From Mesorhizobium sp. B1-1-8 (GTDB lineage Bacteria; Pseudomonadota; Alphaproteobacteria; Rhizobiales; Rhizobiaceae), in NCBI RefSeq assembly GCF_006442795.2, contig NZ_CP083957.1:62001-126000 (forward strand): 64,000 nt of DNA, given 5' to 3'. A program made the translations under genes and the position numbers. Below are positions 8,241 through 17,518 of this stretch, in pieces; positions within the stretch are counted from its first letter, which is position 1, and each line of letters starts with the position of its first letter. The notes beneath the pieces were generated by a model. It was not told the DNA's origin and made no database searches. It saw only the letters and a program-made list of their open reading frames with translations.

Positions 8241-9220
8241 GCGTCTCCGCCCACGACAACACCAGAACGAGCCTGCGCGCCTTCCTCGCCAAATACAGCG
8301 TGCTCATCGCCTTTGTCGCCATTGTCATCTTCTTCGCCGTGGCGAGCCCGACCTTCCTGACGCCGGCCAACCTCTTCAACGTGCTGGTCAACAACTTCGT
8401 CATGCTCGCGATCGTGGCGCTGGGCCTCACCATCGTCATCTCGTCGGGCGGCATCGATCTCTCGGTCGGCGTGTCCGTCGACATGGCAAGCATGATCTTC
8501 GTCATGCTTCTGGCCGCCGGCTACAGCGGCGTGGTCGGCGTCGCCGGCGGACTTGGCGCCGCTTTGATCGTCGGCATTCTCAACGCGATCCTGATCACCA
8601 GGCTCAACATCAGCCCGTTCCTGGCGACGCTCGGCGTGCTCTTCATCGGCCAGAGCACGCAGCAGCTTGCCACCAGCGGCGGCCAGCCGATCTATCTCAC
8701 AAGCGGTTATGCGGCAGACCAGTTCAACGTCATCGCCCGCACCGCTCTGTTCGGCGTGCCGACCCCGGTGATCGTGCTGATCGTCCTGGCGGTCGCGGTC
8801 CATCTCCTGCTGCATCGCTCGGTGTTCGGCCGCTATGTCCAGGCCATGGGCGCGCAGCCGGGCGTGGCCTGGTATTCCGGCATCCGCGTGCCGCGCGAAT
8901 TGTCGATGGTGCATGTGCTGTGTGCACTGCTCGCTGGCGTCACCGGCATACTCTTGTCGGCGACGGTGAAGTCCTATGTGCCGCTCTCCGGCAACGCCTT
9001 CCTGCTCGACGCGATCGGCGCCACCTTCATCGGCACGACGCTGAGCCGCGAGCGCAAGCCCTCGGTCATCGGCACGCTGCTCGGCGTGTTGCTTCTCGCC
9101 ATCGTCAAGAACGGGCTGCTGCTGGTGGGCTGGAATTTCTACTGGCAGCAGGTCGGCATCGGCGTGCTCGTCTTCCTGGTGCTGGCCGCGAGCTTCGGCC
9201 TGCGCCGCGCCGCTCACTGA
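8237..9220 (+). CDS. CUT2 ABC transporter permease 2
   Basis: A 327-residue BPD_transp_2 permease paralogous to the previous gene. It has SSGGIDLSVGVSVDMASM and a MGAQPGVAWYSGIRV coupling loop. The ATG at 8237 overlaps the previous stop. The same frame is open far upstream, but that part is only the shadow of permease 1. Together with permease 1 it should form the inner-membrane channel for the imported sugar. Confidence 0.92.
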   Translation: MSVSAHDNTRTSLRAFLAKYSVLIAFVAIVIFFAVASPTFLTPANLFNVLVNNFVMLAIVALGLTIVISSGGIDLSVGVSVDMASMIFVMLLAAGYSGVVGVAGGLGAALIVGILNAILITRLNISPFLATLGVLFIGQSTQQLATSGGQPIYLTSGYAADQFNVIARTALFGVPTPVIVLIVLAVAVHLLLHRSVFGRYVQAMGAQPGVAWYSGIRVPRELSMVHVLCALLAGVTGILLSATVKSYVPLSGNAFLLDAIGATFIGTTLSRERKPSVIGTLLGVLLLAIVKNGLLLVGWNFYWQQVGIGVLVFLVLAASFGLRRAAH

Positions 9221-9240
9221 GTCCGAAAGGTTCGCCAACA

Positions 9241-10206
9241 ATGCCACAATTCGACGTCAGCTCGATCGGCTTCTACGTCCTCGACATCCTGGGACGCCCG
9301 GTCTCGCGCATCCCCGACGGCGGCCGCGCCGACTATATCGAGGAGATCCGCATGACGGTTGCCGGCACGGCCGGCGCGACCGGTATGGACTGCGCGATCC
9401 TCGGCCTGAAGACCCGCGCCGTCACCACGCTCGGCACCGACGATATGGGCGACTGGTTCCTCGCCAAGCTGAAGAAGTACGGGTTGGAGACGAATCTCGT
9501 GCGCCGCGACGGCCGCGTCCAGACCTCGTCCACCATTCTGCCGGTGCGGCCGAATGGCGAGCGTCCAGCGCTGCATGTGCCGGGCACCGCCACTTTGTTC
9601 GAGGTCGCCGAGGCCGATCTCGACGCCGCGCTCGACGCGACCGTCGTCCATGTCGGCGGCACCGGCCTCCTGAAGCGTTTTGATGGCGAGCCCACGGTCA
9701 GGCTGTTGAAGCGCGCCAAGGAGCTTGGCCGCATCACCACCTTCGACCTCATCCAGGCGACCCCCGAAACGTGGAAGCTGGTCGAGCCTTGCCTGCCCTA
9801 CATCGACTATTTCGTGCCGAGCATCGACGAGTCCGGCGAGATGGCGCATGACCGCGATCCAGCCCGCGTCGCCGCCTTCTTCAAGGCAAGGGGCGTGAAG
9901 AACTGCATTCTCACGCTTGGCGCCGATGGCGTGCATGTCTCGCCCGAGCATAGCGAGGATTTCCATCTGCCGGCCTTCGAGGTCCAGGTGTTGGACACCA
10001 CGGGCTGCGGCGATTCCTTCACTGCCGGTATCATCGTCGGCATCGTCAAGGGCTGGGACCTCAAGCAGTCAGCGCGCTTTGCCAGCGCCGTCGCCGCCAA
10101 AGTGGCGATGGGGCTCGGCTCCGACGGCAAACTCGTTTCGTTCGACGACACGATCGCGGCGATGAATTCTCTCCCGGTCAAGACATTAAAGGTGGAAGCA
10201 GCATGA
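9241..10206 (+). CDS. PfkB family carbohydrate kinase
   Basis: A 321-residue ribokinase-fold kinase. The C-terminal signature DTTGCGDSFTAG places the anion hole and catalytic base Asp258 at residues 252-263. An N-terminal GGRADYIEEIRMTVAGTAGATG corresponds to the family's substrate lid and glycine motif. AAGG lies upstream of ATG 9241, and the stop overlaps the next start (ATGA). In this operon it most likely phosphorylates the ketose formed by the SDR, giving the substrate of the class II aldolase. Confidence 0.9.
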   Translation: MPQFDVSSIGFYVLDILGRPVSRIPDGGRADYIEEIRMTVAGTAGATGMDCAILGLKTRAVTTLGTDDMGDWFLAKLKKYGLETNLVRRDGRVQTSSTILPVRPNGERPALHVPGTATLFEVAEADLDAALDATVVHVGGTGLLKRFDGEPTVRLLKRAKELGRITTFDLIQATPETWKLVEPCLPYIDYFVPSIDESGEMAHDRDPARVAAFFKARGVKNCILTLGADGVHVSPEHSEDFHLPAFEVQVLDTTGCGDSFTAGIIVGIVKGWDLKQSARFASAVAAKVAMGLGSDGKLVSFDDTIAAMNSLPVKTLKVEAA

Positions 10207-10970
10207 CCATTCTCCCCGAAGCCAAAGGCAAGACGGCCCTCGTTACCGGCGCCAGCCGCGGCATCGGCAGGGCACTTGCCAAGGGGCTGGCCGATGCGGG
10301 CTTCGACGTCGCCATCACTGACCTGCCTTCGCAGGCGGGTGATCTTGCGGTGACGAAGAGCGAGATCGAGGCGGCCGGCCGCAAGGCCTTTGTCTACACG
10401 ATGGACGTCAGCAAGAAAAAGGACATCGAGGCAACCGCGCAAGCGCTGCTCAAGAGCGCGGGCGGCATCGACGTGCTGGTCAACAATGCCGGCATCCTGA
10501 AGCCCAGCCTGCTCCAGGATCTGGACGAGGCCAACTGGAATGCGCATTTCGATGTCAACGCCAAGGGCGTGCTGATGATGTGCCAGGCGGTGCTGCCGCA
10601 CATGCGGGCCAAAAAATCGGGCAGGGTGATCAATATCGCCTCAATCGCCGGCCGTCAGGGTGTGCCGACGCAGGGTCACTACGCAGCAACCAAGGCCGTC
10701 GTGATCACGCTGACTAGGGTGCTGGCGCAAGAAGTCGGCATGGACGGCGTCACCGTCAATGCCATCTGCCCCGGCATCATCCTGACCGAGATGGGTAAGA
10801 ACAATCTGGGCAGCGAAGCGGCGGTTCGCCATTGGGAGGACGTCGCGGCGCTGAAGCGTCTTGGCACCCCGGAGGACGTCGTCGGGCCGGTCCTGTTCTT
10901 CGCTTCCGATCTTTCCGCTTTCGTCACTGGGCAGGCGCTCAACGTCGACGGCGGCATCTATTACCACTGA
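10203..10970 (+). CDS. SDR family oxidoreductase
   Basis: A 255-residue short-chain dehydrogenase with TGASRGIG at residues 15-22, NNAG near 95 and the YAATK active site (Tyr160, Lys164). It ends LNVDGGIYYH. It is the last gene of the sugar operon, coupled to the kinase by an ATGA overlap. A second dehydrogenase could act on the aldehyde released by the aldolase or on an alternative polyol; sequence alone does not decide. Confidence 0.88.
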   Translation: MTILPEAKGKTALVTGASRGIGRALAKGLADAGFDVAITDLPSQAGDLAVTKSEIEAAGRKAFVYTMDVSKKKDIEATAQALLKSAGGIDVLVNNAGILKPSLLQDLDEANWNAHFDVNAKGVLMMCQAVLPHMRAKKSGRVINIASIAGRQGVPTQGHYAATKAVVITLTRVLAQEVGMDGVTVNAICPGIILTEMGKNNLGSEAAVRHWEDVAALKRLGTPEDVVGPVLFFASDLSAFVTGQALNVDGGIYYH

Positions 10971-10987
10971 CCACTCGCTGGAGTGGT
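10970..10987 (+). terminator. Possible terminator hairpin after the sugar operon
   Basis: A 7-bp perfect stem (ACCACTC with GAGTGGT) and a 4-base loop begin at the last base of the SDR stop codon. There is no run of T after it, so intrinsic termination is uncertain, but position and stem quality fit an operon end. Confidence 0.4.
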
Positions 10988-11707
10988 CTGCCCGATCGCC
11001 AAGTCATCCATATCTTGGCGCAGAGCCGCCGTTTACCACACGCAATGCACGAGTCGGATTTGGGTCCGAACGGCTGGTTCAGCGGAAAGTTTAAGGAAGT
11101 GTTGAAGGCCTTCAAGAGGGAAGGGATCATCCTACGCAGGAGTTCAATTGCGCATTGAGCAGCTTCAAATCACCCTTGGTCTTGGTCATTGGGTTCGCCA
11201 GACCACATGAGAGAATACGAGGGAAACGGGTTGGCGAACCATCCGCTAGCGTATTTCCTGTAGAAAACGACGTTCCCTCTGCGACAACCATCATCGTTAT
11301 CAATCTATTGCTTACGAGCAGTTCGCCGGTGTCGCTCTAAGGAGCTGTTCCACCACCCGCCGATGGCGTTTACTGTTCTACGGAATGGCAGCTTTGCGCC
11401 TCATGCTCGGCTGCTGAAGTCGATCTTGCCGTTCCCCAGAATCAGACATTCTCTGAGACCACCGGTGTCTGCCGTATGGACCAGGTTTCAGGTTCCTGGG
11501 TGTGAATATCGTCGGCGACTATGCTCTTGGACCTGCGGCTAACGGTTGGCAAAATGACAATGGTGGTGGTGACACAGCAGTGCGATCGAAACCGCGCCAA
11601 TAGCGATAAGTGCTGCAGTAGCAAAATTCTCTATTTTAGAGAGGCTTGCGTACCTCGGGTAAAATGTTGCCGCAACCGCGTGGTAAGCTGGGTCGGAAAT
11701 TGGTGAG
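10988..11707. other. Gene-poor gap of about 720 bases
   Basis: No convincing gene is seen; the open frames here are short and have no ribosome sites or family resemblance. The composition is poorer in GC than in the neighbouring operons. The only regular structure is an inverted repeat, GGTTCGCCA 11192-11200 with TGGCGAACC 11232-11240. The promoter of the AraC gene must lie in the last part. Confidence 0.5.
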
Positions 11708-12631
11708 ATGGCCTTCGAAGAAGACAAGAAGCCCGATGCACCTCCCGATCGCACCTCGCCGCAGGGCCATGAGAAGTACATTGCCGGCCGCACGCTGATC
11801 AGCGGCGATGGTCCTGCGTGGAGGGACATGTTCGTGCAGGTCTTCTCTCGTCTCACGATGCAAGAGCCGTTCCTGGTTCCGGCGGTTGCTGAACCATTGA
11901 TCGTGTGGGTGATGTCAGGGGAAGCGCTGGTCGAGGAGCGCGAACTGGGAGGCGAATGGATGGCCAACCGGGTAGCCGTCGGAGATTTCTTCCTCACGCG
12001 CTCAGCGACACCATATGAACTGCGCTGGGTTGCCAAGGGCGACGAGCCGTTTCAGGTCATGCATCTCTATCTCTCGGTTCCATTGTTTGAACGAGTGGCG
12101 GAGGAGCTATCAGGCAAAGCTACGCTGGGCCTGCGTGACATCTCCGGCGGCCGGGACGAGCAATTATCTCACCTGCTGGCGCTCATTCACCGCGAATTGA
12201 CCGCGGAAGGCGCGGGCAGTGCCCTTTTCATCCAGGGATTGGCGCAAAGTCTGGCTGTTCATTTGGTCCGGCACTACGCGTCTTGGGAAAACGGAGGGCG
12301 CCGGCAAAGCGCTCTTCCAGGGGCGAAACTGCGCCGGGCAATCGCCTTCATGGAGGCGCACCTGCAGGAGCCATTTGATCTGGCCCAGGTGGCGCGGGGC
12401 GTTGGCATGAGCGAGTTCCACTTCAGCCGCTTGTTCAAGAAGGCGACGGGACTTTCGCCATCTCATCACTTCATCCGTCAGCGCGTCGCCAGAGCGCAGA
12501 GATTGCTGCAGGAGACCGATACCAGCATCATCGAGGTTGCAATGGCCGTCGGCTACACCAGCCCCAGTCATTTCGCCCAGATATTCCGCCGCGAAACGGG
12601 GCTATCGCCCCGGGACTATCGCCGTGACTGA
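11708..12631 (+). CDS. AraC family transcriptional regulator
   Basis: A 307-residue protein. The C-terminal ~100 residues hold two helix-turn-helix motifs, including LAQVARGVGMSEFHFSRLFK and AMAVGYTSPSHFAQIFRRET, ending RDY, the classic AraC/XylS signature. The N-terminal part resembles an AraC_binding cupin region with no evident ligand. It stands alone between a gene-poor gap and an SDR gene 133 bases downstream in the same direction. That SDR and the flavin-reductase-like gene are plausible targets. The ribosome site before ATG 11708 is weak. Confidence 0.88.
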   Translation: MAFEEDKKPDAPPDRTSPQGHEKYIAGRTLISGDGPAWRDMFVQVFSRLTMQEPFLVPAVAEPLIVWVMSGEALVEERELGGEWMANRVAVGDFFLTRSATPYELRWVAKGDEPFQVMHLYLSVPLFERVAEELSGKATLGLRDISGGRDEQLSHLLALIHRELTAEGAGSALFIQGLAQSLAVHLVRHYASWENGGRRQSALPGAKLRRAIAFMEAHLQEPFDLAQVARGVGMSEFHFSRLFKKATGLSPSHHFIRQRVARAQRLLQETDTSIIEVAMAVGYTSPSHFAQIFRRETGLSPRDYRRD

Positions 12632-12764
12632 GACTTTCCCGGGACCACAATAGAGCAATATCCCGACAGTTCGCGCAGGTTGCCGTGAGAAGGCGCCGAC
12701 CACTCCAACTAATTTCATCCTTGTTCCAACGACCCCGCACGGGCACTCAACAAGGAGTTGAACA

Positions 12765-13514
12765 ATGACGAACATTTCTGGAAAAGTCGCACTGGTCACC
12801 GGTGCTTCGAGCGGCATCGGCGCCGCCACTGCCTTGAAGCTTGCCAAGGCCGGCGCCAGGGTCGGTATCGCGGCGCGGCGAACAGACAAGCTCGAAGCAC
12901 TCAAAAGCGAGATCGTTTCGATGGGCGGTGAGGCTCTGATGATCGCGATGGACGTGGTCGATGCCGCCTCGGTCGAAGCCGGCGTGAAAAAGCTGGCCGA
13001 CGCCTTCGGTTCCATTGACATTCTCGTCAACAATGCCGGGCTGATGCCACTTTCTGACGTTGATCAGTTCAAGACCAACGAATGGCACCGCATGGTCGAT
13101 GTCAACGTGAAGGGCCTGTTGAACGTCACCGCCGCCGTCCTGCCGCAGATGATCGGGCAGCATTCTGGTCATATCTTCAATATGTCCTCGATCGCTGGTC
13201 GCAAGGTCTTCAAGGGGCTGTCGGTCTATTGTGCGACCAAGCACGCCGTAGCCGCCTTTTCCGACGGCCTTCGCATGGAAATCGGCCAGAAGCACAACAT
13301 CCGGGTTACCTGCATCCAGCCAGGCGCCGTCGCTACCGAACTCTACGATCACATTACCGACGCCCGCTACCGGCAGCAGATGGATGATCTCGCCAAGCAG
13401 ATGACGTTCCTGCAAGGCTCCGACATCGGTGACACCATCGTCTTTGCCGCGCAGGCCCCCGCTCACGTGAATGTTGCGGAGCTCTTCGTGCTGCCGGTCG
13501 AACAGGGTTGGTAA
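12765..13514 (+). CDS. SDR family oxidoreductase (YdfG-like)
   Basis: A 249-residue short-chain dehydrogenase with TGASSGIG at residues 12-19, NNAG near 91 and the YCATK active site (Tyr155, Lys159). The order EALKSEI...DVVDAASVEAG and a C-terminal AQAPAHVNVAELFVLPVEQ resemble NADP-dependent serine/3-hydroxy acid dehydrogenases. AAGGAG precedes the ATG. It is followed at 64 bases by a flavin-reductase-like gene, with a hairpin between them. Confidence 0.88.
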   Translation: MTNISGKVALVTGASSGIGAATALKLAKAGARVGIAARRTDKLEALKSEIVSMGGEALMIAMDVVDAASVEAGVKKLADAFGSIDILVNNAGLMPLSDVDQFKTNEWHRMVDVNVKGLLNVTAAVLPQMIGQHSGHIFNMSSIAGRKVFKGLSVYCATKHAVAAFSDGLRMEIGQKHNIRVTCIQPGAVATELYDHITDARYRQQMDDLAKQMTFLQGSDIGDTIVFAAQAPAHVNVAELFVLPVEQGW

Positions 13515-13535
13515 TTGAAATCAGAAATCTTTCCG

Positions 13536-13557
13536 CTCTCCGTCCGCAGGCGGAGAG
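13536..13557 (+). promoter_or_regulatory. Intercistronic hairpin between SDR and flavin-reductase genes
   Basis: CTCTCCG 13536-13542 pairs with CGGAGAG 13551-13557 across an 8-base loop, just before the AAAAGGAG ribosome site of the next gene. It may attenuate or protect the message. No T run follows. Confidence 0.4.
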
Positions 13558-13578
13558 GCGATCCTCGAAAAGGAGTTA

Positions 13579-14130
13579 ATGATGAAAGAGATACCTGCTT
13601 CTCAGGCCTACCACCTCCTCGAACCGGGACCGATCGTTCTGGTGACGACGAGCCACAAGGGGACGCCGAACGTAATGACCATGGGGTTCCATATGATGAT
13701 CCAGCATGCGCCACCGCTGATCGGCTGCGTCGTCGGGCCCTGGGACTACAGCCAGCGGGCGTTGAAAGAAACCGGTGAATGCGTCATCGCCATTCCAACA
13801 ATCGATCTGGCCGAGATCGTTGTCGACATCGGCAATTGCTCCGGCGATTCCGTAGACAAGTTTCAGCGTTTTGGGCTGAAGACGCGCCCGGCAAAAGAGG
13901 TGAAGGCCCCGTTGCTCGCTAACTGCCTGGCCAATATCGAATGCCGGGTCGCCAACTCGAGCCTTGTCGATACCTACAACCTGTTCATCCTCGAGGCGAA
14001 ACGGATCTGGATTGATGAAGCCCGGACAGAACGCCGGATGCTGCATCACCGCGGTGACGGCAGTTTCATGGTCGACGGAGCCCTGCTTGATCTAAGCGAC
14101 CGCATGACGAAGTGGCGGCAATTGCCATAA
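13579..14130 (+). CDS. Flavin reductase-like (FMN-binding split barrel) protein
   Basis: A 183-residue protein. The N-terminal LLEPGPIVLVTTSHKGTPNVMT is the typical first strands of the flavin reductase-like domain, and GECVIAIPTIDLAEIV matches its central strands. Such proteins bind FMN and act as flavin reductases or related oxidoreductases. AAAAGGAG lies immediately upstream. It is likely co-transcribed with the SDR before it. The precise substrate is not apparent. Confidence 0.82.
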   Translation: MMKEIPASQAYHLLEPGPIVLVTTSHKGTPNVMTMGFHMMIQHAPPLIGCVVGPWDYSQRALKETGECVIAIPTIDLAEIVVDIGNCSGDSVDKFQRFGLKTRPAKEVKAPLLANCLANIECRVANSSLVDTYNLFILEAKRIWIDEARTERRMLHHRGDGSFMVDGALLDLSDRMTKWRQLP

Positions 14131-14193
14131 GCCCCTCGCTACGCCCTGCAGCCAACCAAATACGCTGATCGTCGACTGCAAAGGATTGCTCGG

Positions 14194-14478
14194 ATGAATA
14201 GCCCACACAAGTCAACTTCCACGCCCGACAGAACGCATCCCTATGTCGGGCTATGGATCACCGCAGACGGCCAAATTCGCCACAACCTGCTTTCGAACGG
14301 TCGCTATGACGAGGCGCGCGCCCGTCGAGAAAGTGCTTACCAGGGCCGATACGAGATCAGTGGCAACCACATCGATTATTGGGATGACACCGGCTTCACA
14401 GCCGATGGTGAGTTCAGAGATGGAGTCCTCTACCATGCTGGCATGGTGCTCCATCGAGACTGTAAAATTCCGCGTTAG
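14194..14478 (+). CDS. Atu4866-family small beta-barrel protein
   Basis: A 94-residue protein matching the family named for Agrobacterium Atu4866: HPYVGLWITADGQIRHNLL, then GRYDEARARRESAYQGRY and an IDYWDDTGFTADG core. The family is described structurally as a small lipocalin-like barrel with no established function, and is often found beside redox enzymes and LysR/AraC regulators, as here. AAGGA is 8 bases upstream of the ATG. No signal peptide is seen. Confidence 0.82.
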   Translation: MNSPHKSTSTPDRTHPYVGLWITADGQIRHNLLSNGRYDEARARRESAYQGRYEISGNHIDYWDDTGFTADGEFRDGVLYHAGMVLHRDCKIPR

Positions 14479-14654
14479 TGGGGGTCATTCCGGTGCGGAG
14501 CGTCGGGCAGATCGCCTGGTCGCGAACGAAGAGAAGGACGCAGTTCGTTTTGTTGGGAGATTGGTGCCATGGCAACGGTGGAACGCCTCAGGCTCGCCAT
14601 TCCGACAGTAGTATGCGTCAGTAGGGATTGACGAGGCAGTCAAGCGATCTCCGC

Positions 14655-15427
14655 TCAAAACTCGAATCCGCCGATGGTCATGCCACCGTCAACAATCAGC
14701 ATCTGGCCAAAAACGTAGCTTGAGGCGTCTGAGCAGAGCCAAACGGCGGCTTCCGCAATTTCGCTCGGCTTACCGCCTCGTTTGGCGGGAATGGCGTTCG
14801 TCGTCTGTGCCGCAAAAGACGGATTTTGGGCGCTCGCCGTTACGACCATTGGGGTCTCGGTCCACCCCGGCGCCAAGGCATTCACTCGAATCCCATGTGC
14901 AGCGTTCTCCATCGCCGCGACCCGCGTCAGCCCATGGATGCCATGTTTTGACGCTGCGTAGGCAGACATTCCACCGGGCCGGTCAGTGCCGCAACCGAGG
15001 CGGTGTTGCAGATCACACCACCGCCGCTGCGCTTTAGAAGCGGAAGCTCATGCTTCATTGAGAGAAAGACGCTGCGCAGGTTGGTGCGCAAAACTTTGTC
15101 GAAATCATCCGTGGGATAGTCCTCGATCCGATGCGCACTGCCTGTGATTCCCGCGTTGTTGAAGGCAGCGTCCAGCCGCCCTGCTTCGGCGGCGATGCGC
15201 GACAGAAATACCGCGACATCCTCTTCCGACGACACGTCGATTCGGGCGACCTGCGCTTTACCCCCCGCCTTTGCCACGAGAGCCCGGGTCTCGGTGAGGC
15301 CCTGCTCATTGATATCCGCGCCAAAGACAAGGGCGCCGCGTGCGGCGAACGCCAAGGCGGCCTCCCGACCTATGCCCGATCCGGCACCGGTCACCAAAAC
15401 CACCTTGCCATCGAAATCATCCAACAT
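14655..15427 (-). pseudogene. SDR family oxidoreductase, interrupted by a single-base frameshift
   Basis: The 5' part (start ATG 15427, GGAG upstream) gives a classical SDR N-terminus with TGAGSGIG and NNAG, and runs in frame to ...AALTGP. The 3' part resumes one frame over with GGMSAYAASKHGIHG, containing the Tyr/Lys active site, and ends IVDGGMTIGGFEF at TGA 14657-14655. Restoring one base in the C/G run near 14971-14978 rejoins a full-length protein of about 257 residues. Either a recent frameshift or a base-calling error explains it; everything else looks functional. The neighbouring reductase gene (16121) lies upstream in the same direction, 86 bases away. Confidence 0.85.
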
Positions 15428-15512
15428 GATGCGTCTCCTGCCAAAAGCTTCATTCTCGCAGCAACGGCTTTCACCGTTTTCTGCCAACGACGTTGCTCGG
15501 TGCGTGGCCGGA

Positions 15513-16121
15513 TCAGGCCAGCTTGATCAGGTCCTGAGCCACTAAGGTGCCGCCAAACTGCTGCAGATGGCTGGCCTGCCGCAGGGTGCCGAGGTCAAGC
15601 GCCGCATAGCCGAGCCGCTCGATGAGAGTTGCAACCTGGGACCTGGCGGTGCCGTCATCACCAGACAAGGCCACAACGCGTCGTCCGCCTGCCTGTGCTG
15701 GCGGCGCTTCCAGTTTTGCGGCGGGGACCGTATTGAAGGCCTTCACCACCCGGGCGCCAGCAAATGCCTCCGCGACGATCTCGGTTGAGAGCCGGCCGCC
15801 CAGGTCGGCAGGCTTGAACGACGGAAAGTCGACCGCGTTGCTCGCGTCGATCACCAGGCGGTCGTTCCAATTTGCACCCGCGGCATCCGCGTCCTCGACG
15901 AACGGCCGAACGGCACCAAAGGGAATCGCCAGGATCACCACGTCCGCGTGGACCGCGTCACCGGCGGTGGCAGGCCTGATGTTGGGACCGAGCGCGTGCG
16001 CCATGTCGGTGAGCGACGACGGACCCCGGCTATTGGCTACCATCACATCGATGCCCTGGCGCGCGAACTGCGTTGCAATCGCGTGGCCGATGGCGCCAGA
16101 TCCGATTATCGCATAGGTCAT
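15513..16121 (-). CDS. NADPH-dependent F420 reductase-like (NAD(P)-binding) protein
   Basis: A 202-residue protein with an N-terminal dinucleotide fold, AIIGSGAIGHAIA (GSGAIG at 7-12), then VVILAIPFGAV and a VVKAFNTVPA strand. These are diagnostic of the F420-dependent-reductase/6PGDH-like NADP-binding family. It probably reduces or oxidises a small cofactor or metabolite with NADP(H); F420 itself need not be involved in this type of organism. It is transcribed divergently from the LysR gene at 16230 and is probably its target, together with the downstream frameshifted SDR. Confidence 0.82.
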   Translation of the reverse strand: MTYAIIGSGAIGHAIATQFARQGIDVMVANSRGPSSLTDMAHALGPNIRPATAGDAVHADVVILAIPFGAVRPFVEDADAAGANWNDRLVIDASNAVDFPSFKPADLGGRLSTEIVAEAFAGARVVKAFNTVPAAKLEAPPAQAGGRRVVALSGDDGTARSQVATLIERLGYAALDLGTLRQASHLQQFGGTLVAQDLIKLA

Positions 16122-16229
16122 TTGCTCGGTCCTCGAACGTCGGTGGAGTGCTCTGTTGCGTATGCTAGCGCTGCTGACCTAGGGTACGAAACTTGTAAAA
16201 TTTCGAGTCTTCTGTTCGAGGAAATCGGT

Positions 16230-17270
16230 ATGTCTGATCCCGGCACGCCAACGTTCGATCAATTGCGGGTGTTTCTTACAGTGATCGATGTTGGAAGTTT
16301 CGCGGGCGCGGCGCGCCAGCTCAACCGAGCCACTTCGGTTATCAGCTACACGGTCACCAATCTGGAAGCGCAGCTTGGCGTTACGCTTTTCGAAAGAGAT
16401 TCCACCCGCCGGCCCCGGCTCACCGACGACGGTAGAGCGCTTCTTTCAGAAGCGCGCAATGTTGCCCTGGGCTTCAATCGATTGCGTGCGAAAGCCAAGG
16501 GGCTTCATCAAGGCCTTGAACCGGAGGTTCACGTCGCCCTTGACGTGATGCTGCCGGCGTCGCGCATCGTTGCGGCGCTCAAGAGTTTCCGGGATGAATT
16601 TCCCACCGTCCCGCTAAAGTTGAGGGCGGAAGCATTAGGTGCCGTGACGCAACTCGTGCTTGATCGCACATCGATGATTGGCGTTCGCGGGCCGCCCGAC
16701 GTGGAAATCGACGGACTGGAGCGGATCGGCGTCGGAAGTGTCAATCTGGTTCCAGTCGCCGCACCCGACCACCCCCTGGCGTCCCAGGCAAACGGGCTCG
16801 GCGCGGGGCGGCATCATGTCCAGTTGGTCCTTACCGATCGGACGTCGCGTACTGCCGGTGAGGATCTGGGCGTCATGGGCACGCACACCTGGCGCGTCGC
16901 CGACCTAAGCACAAAGCACATGCTGCTTCGGGAGGGGATTGGCTGGGGGACGATGCCGGAACCCATGGTTCGCGAGGATCTCGCATGCGGCAAGCTCGTT
17001 TTGCTGGACCTGCCGGACTTCAAAGGCGGCCACTATCGCTTCTTTGCGATCCACCGGACGGATATGCCTCCAGGCCCGGCCACCTCTTTCCTGATCAACC
17101 AGTTCGAATGGCAATCCAATGGTATGAACGGCGGCAGCTTGCACGCCTTAGCATCGACAGATGCAGGCGCGCCCATCGTTGTCGATGCCCCCGTGACATC
17201 GTGTAGCACAAATAGAAGGCCCGCTCGTTCACGGGCGGCAGACGTCAAATTGAGCAATGAAACGAGCTAG
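16230..17270 (+). CDS. LysR family transcriptional regulator
   Basis: A 346-residue LysR protein. The N-terminal winged helix has FDQLRVFLTVIDVGSFAGAA and LNRATSVISYTVTNLEAQLG, followed by a substrate-binding domain. ATG 16230 was chosen because an upstream in-frame extension would cover the reductase promoter. Usual family length is near 300, so about 45 residues after FLINQFEW are extra, basic and low in structure. They suggest loss of the native stop. It faces the reductase/SDR pair across a 108-base shared promoter region. Confidence 0.87.
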   Translation: MSDPGTPTFDQLRVFLTVIDVGSFAGAARQLNRATSVISYTVTNLEAQLGVTLFERDSTRRPRLTDDGRALLSEARNVALGFNRLRAKAKGLHQGLEPEVHVALDVMLPASRIVAALKSFRDEFPTVPLKLRAEALGAVTQLVLDRTSMIGVRGPPDVEIDGLERIGVGSVNLVPVAAPDHPLASQANGLGAGRHHVQLVLTDRTSRTAGEDLGVMGTHTWRVADLSTKHMLLREGIGWGTMPEPMVREDLACGKLVLLDLPDFKGGHYRFFAIHRTDMPPGPATSFLINQFEWQSNGMNGGSLHALASTDAGAPIVVDAPVTSCSTNRRPARSRAADVKLSNETS

Positions 17271-17518
17271 GTCGCCGGCCACTCCAGCGGTCTTAGAGAA
17301 GCATCGCCCTGCCGTTGCCACCGGCCTTGCGAGATGCGCTCCTCTGACGCAACGCAAGCCGGCGGTAGGTCCGACGGTCCGCACGCCTCGTGATCGCTTG
17401 TCGATCGCATCGAACGTCACGCGCGACCGTATCTGGCTGTTCGCCTTAGGCGATTACGGTCAAATCTGAGCCCGTACTAACCAGATGTTCGATCCCTTGT
17501 TTTGAAGATCGAGCCATC
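17271..17518. other. Gap without a recognisable gene
   Basis: No supported gene. A short perfect hairpin, TCGCC TTA GGCGA, lies at 17441-17453 and could terminate or process the LysR message. The promoter of the downstream hydrolase is presumably in the last 70 bases. Confidence 0.35.

Noticed and set aside
8212..9240. Very long open frame extending the PfkB kinase gene upstream
   Set aside because: It is the shadow of the permease gene; the kinase family start and ribosome site fit ATG 9241.
11155..11340. 61-residue frame in the 11-kb gap
   Set aside because: No start signal or similarity; overlaps an inverted repeat.
14655..15427. Two separate genes on the minus strand
   Set aside because: Both halves belong to one SDR; a single missing base explains the break.
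17257..17469. 70-residue plus-strand frame after LysR
   Set aside because: No ribosome site, no recognised family, and Arg/Pro-rich composition typical of out-of-frame translation.
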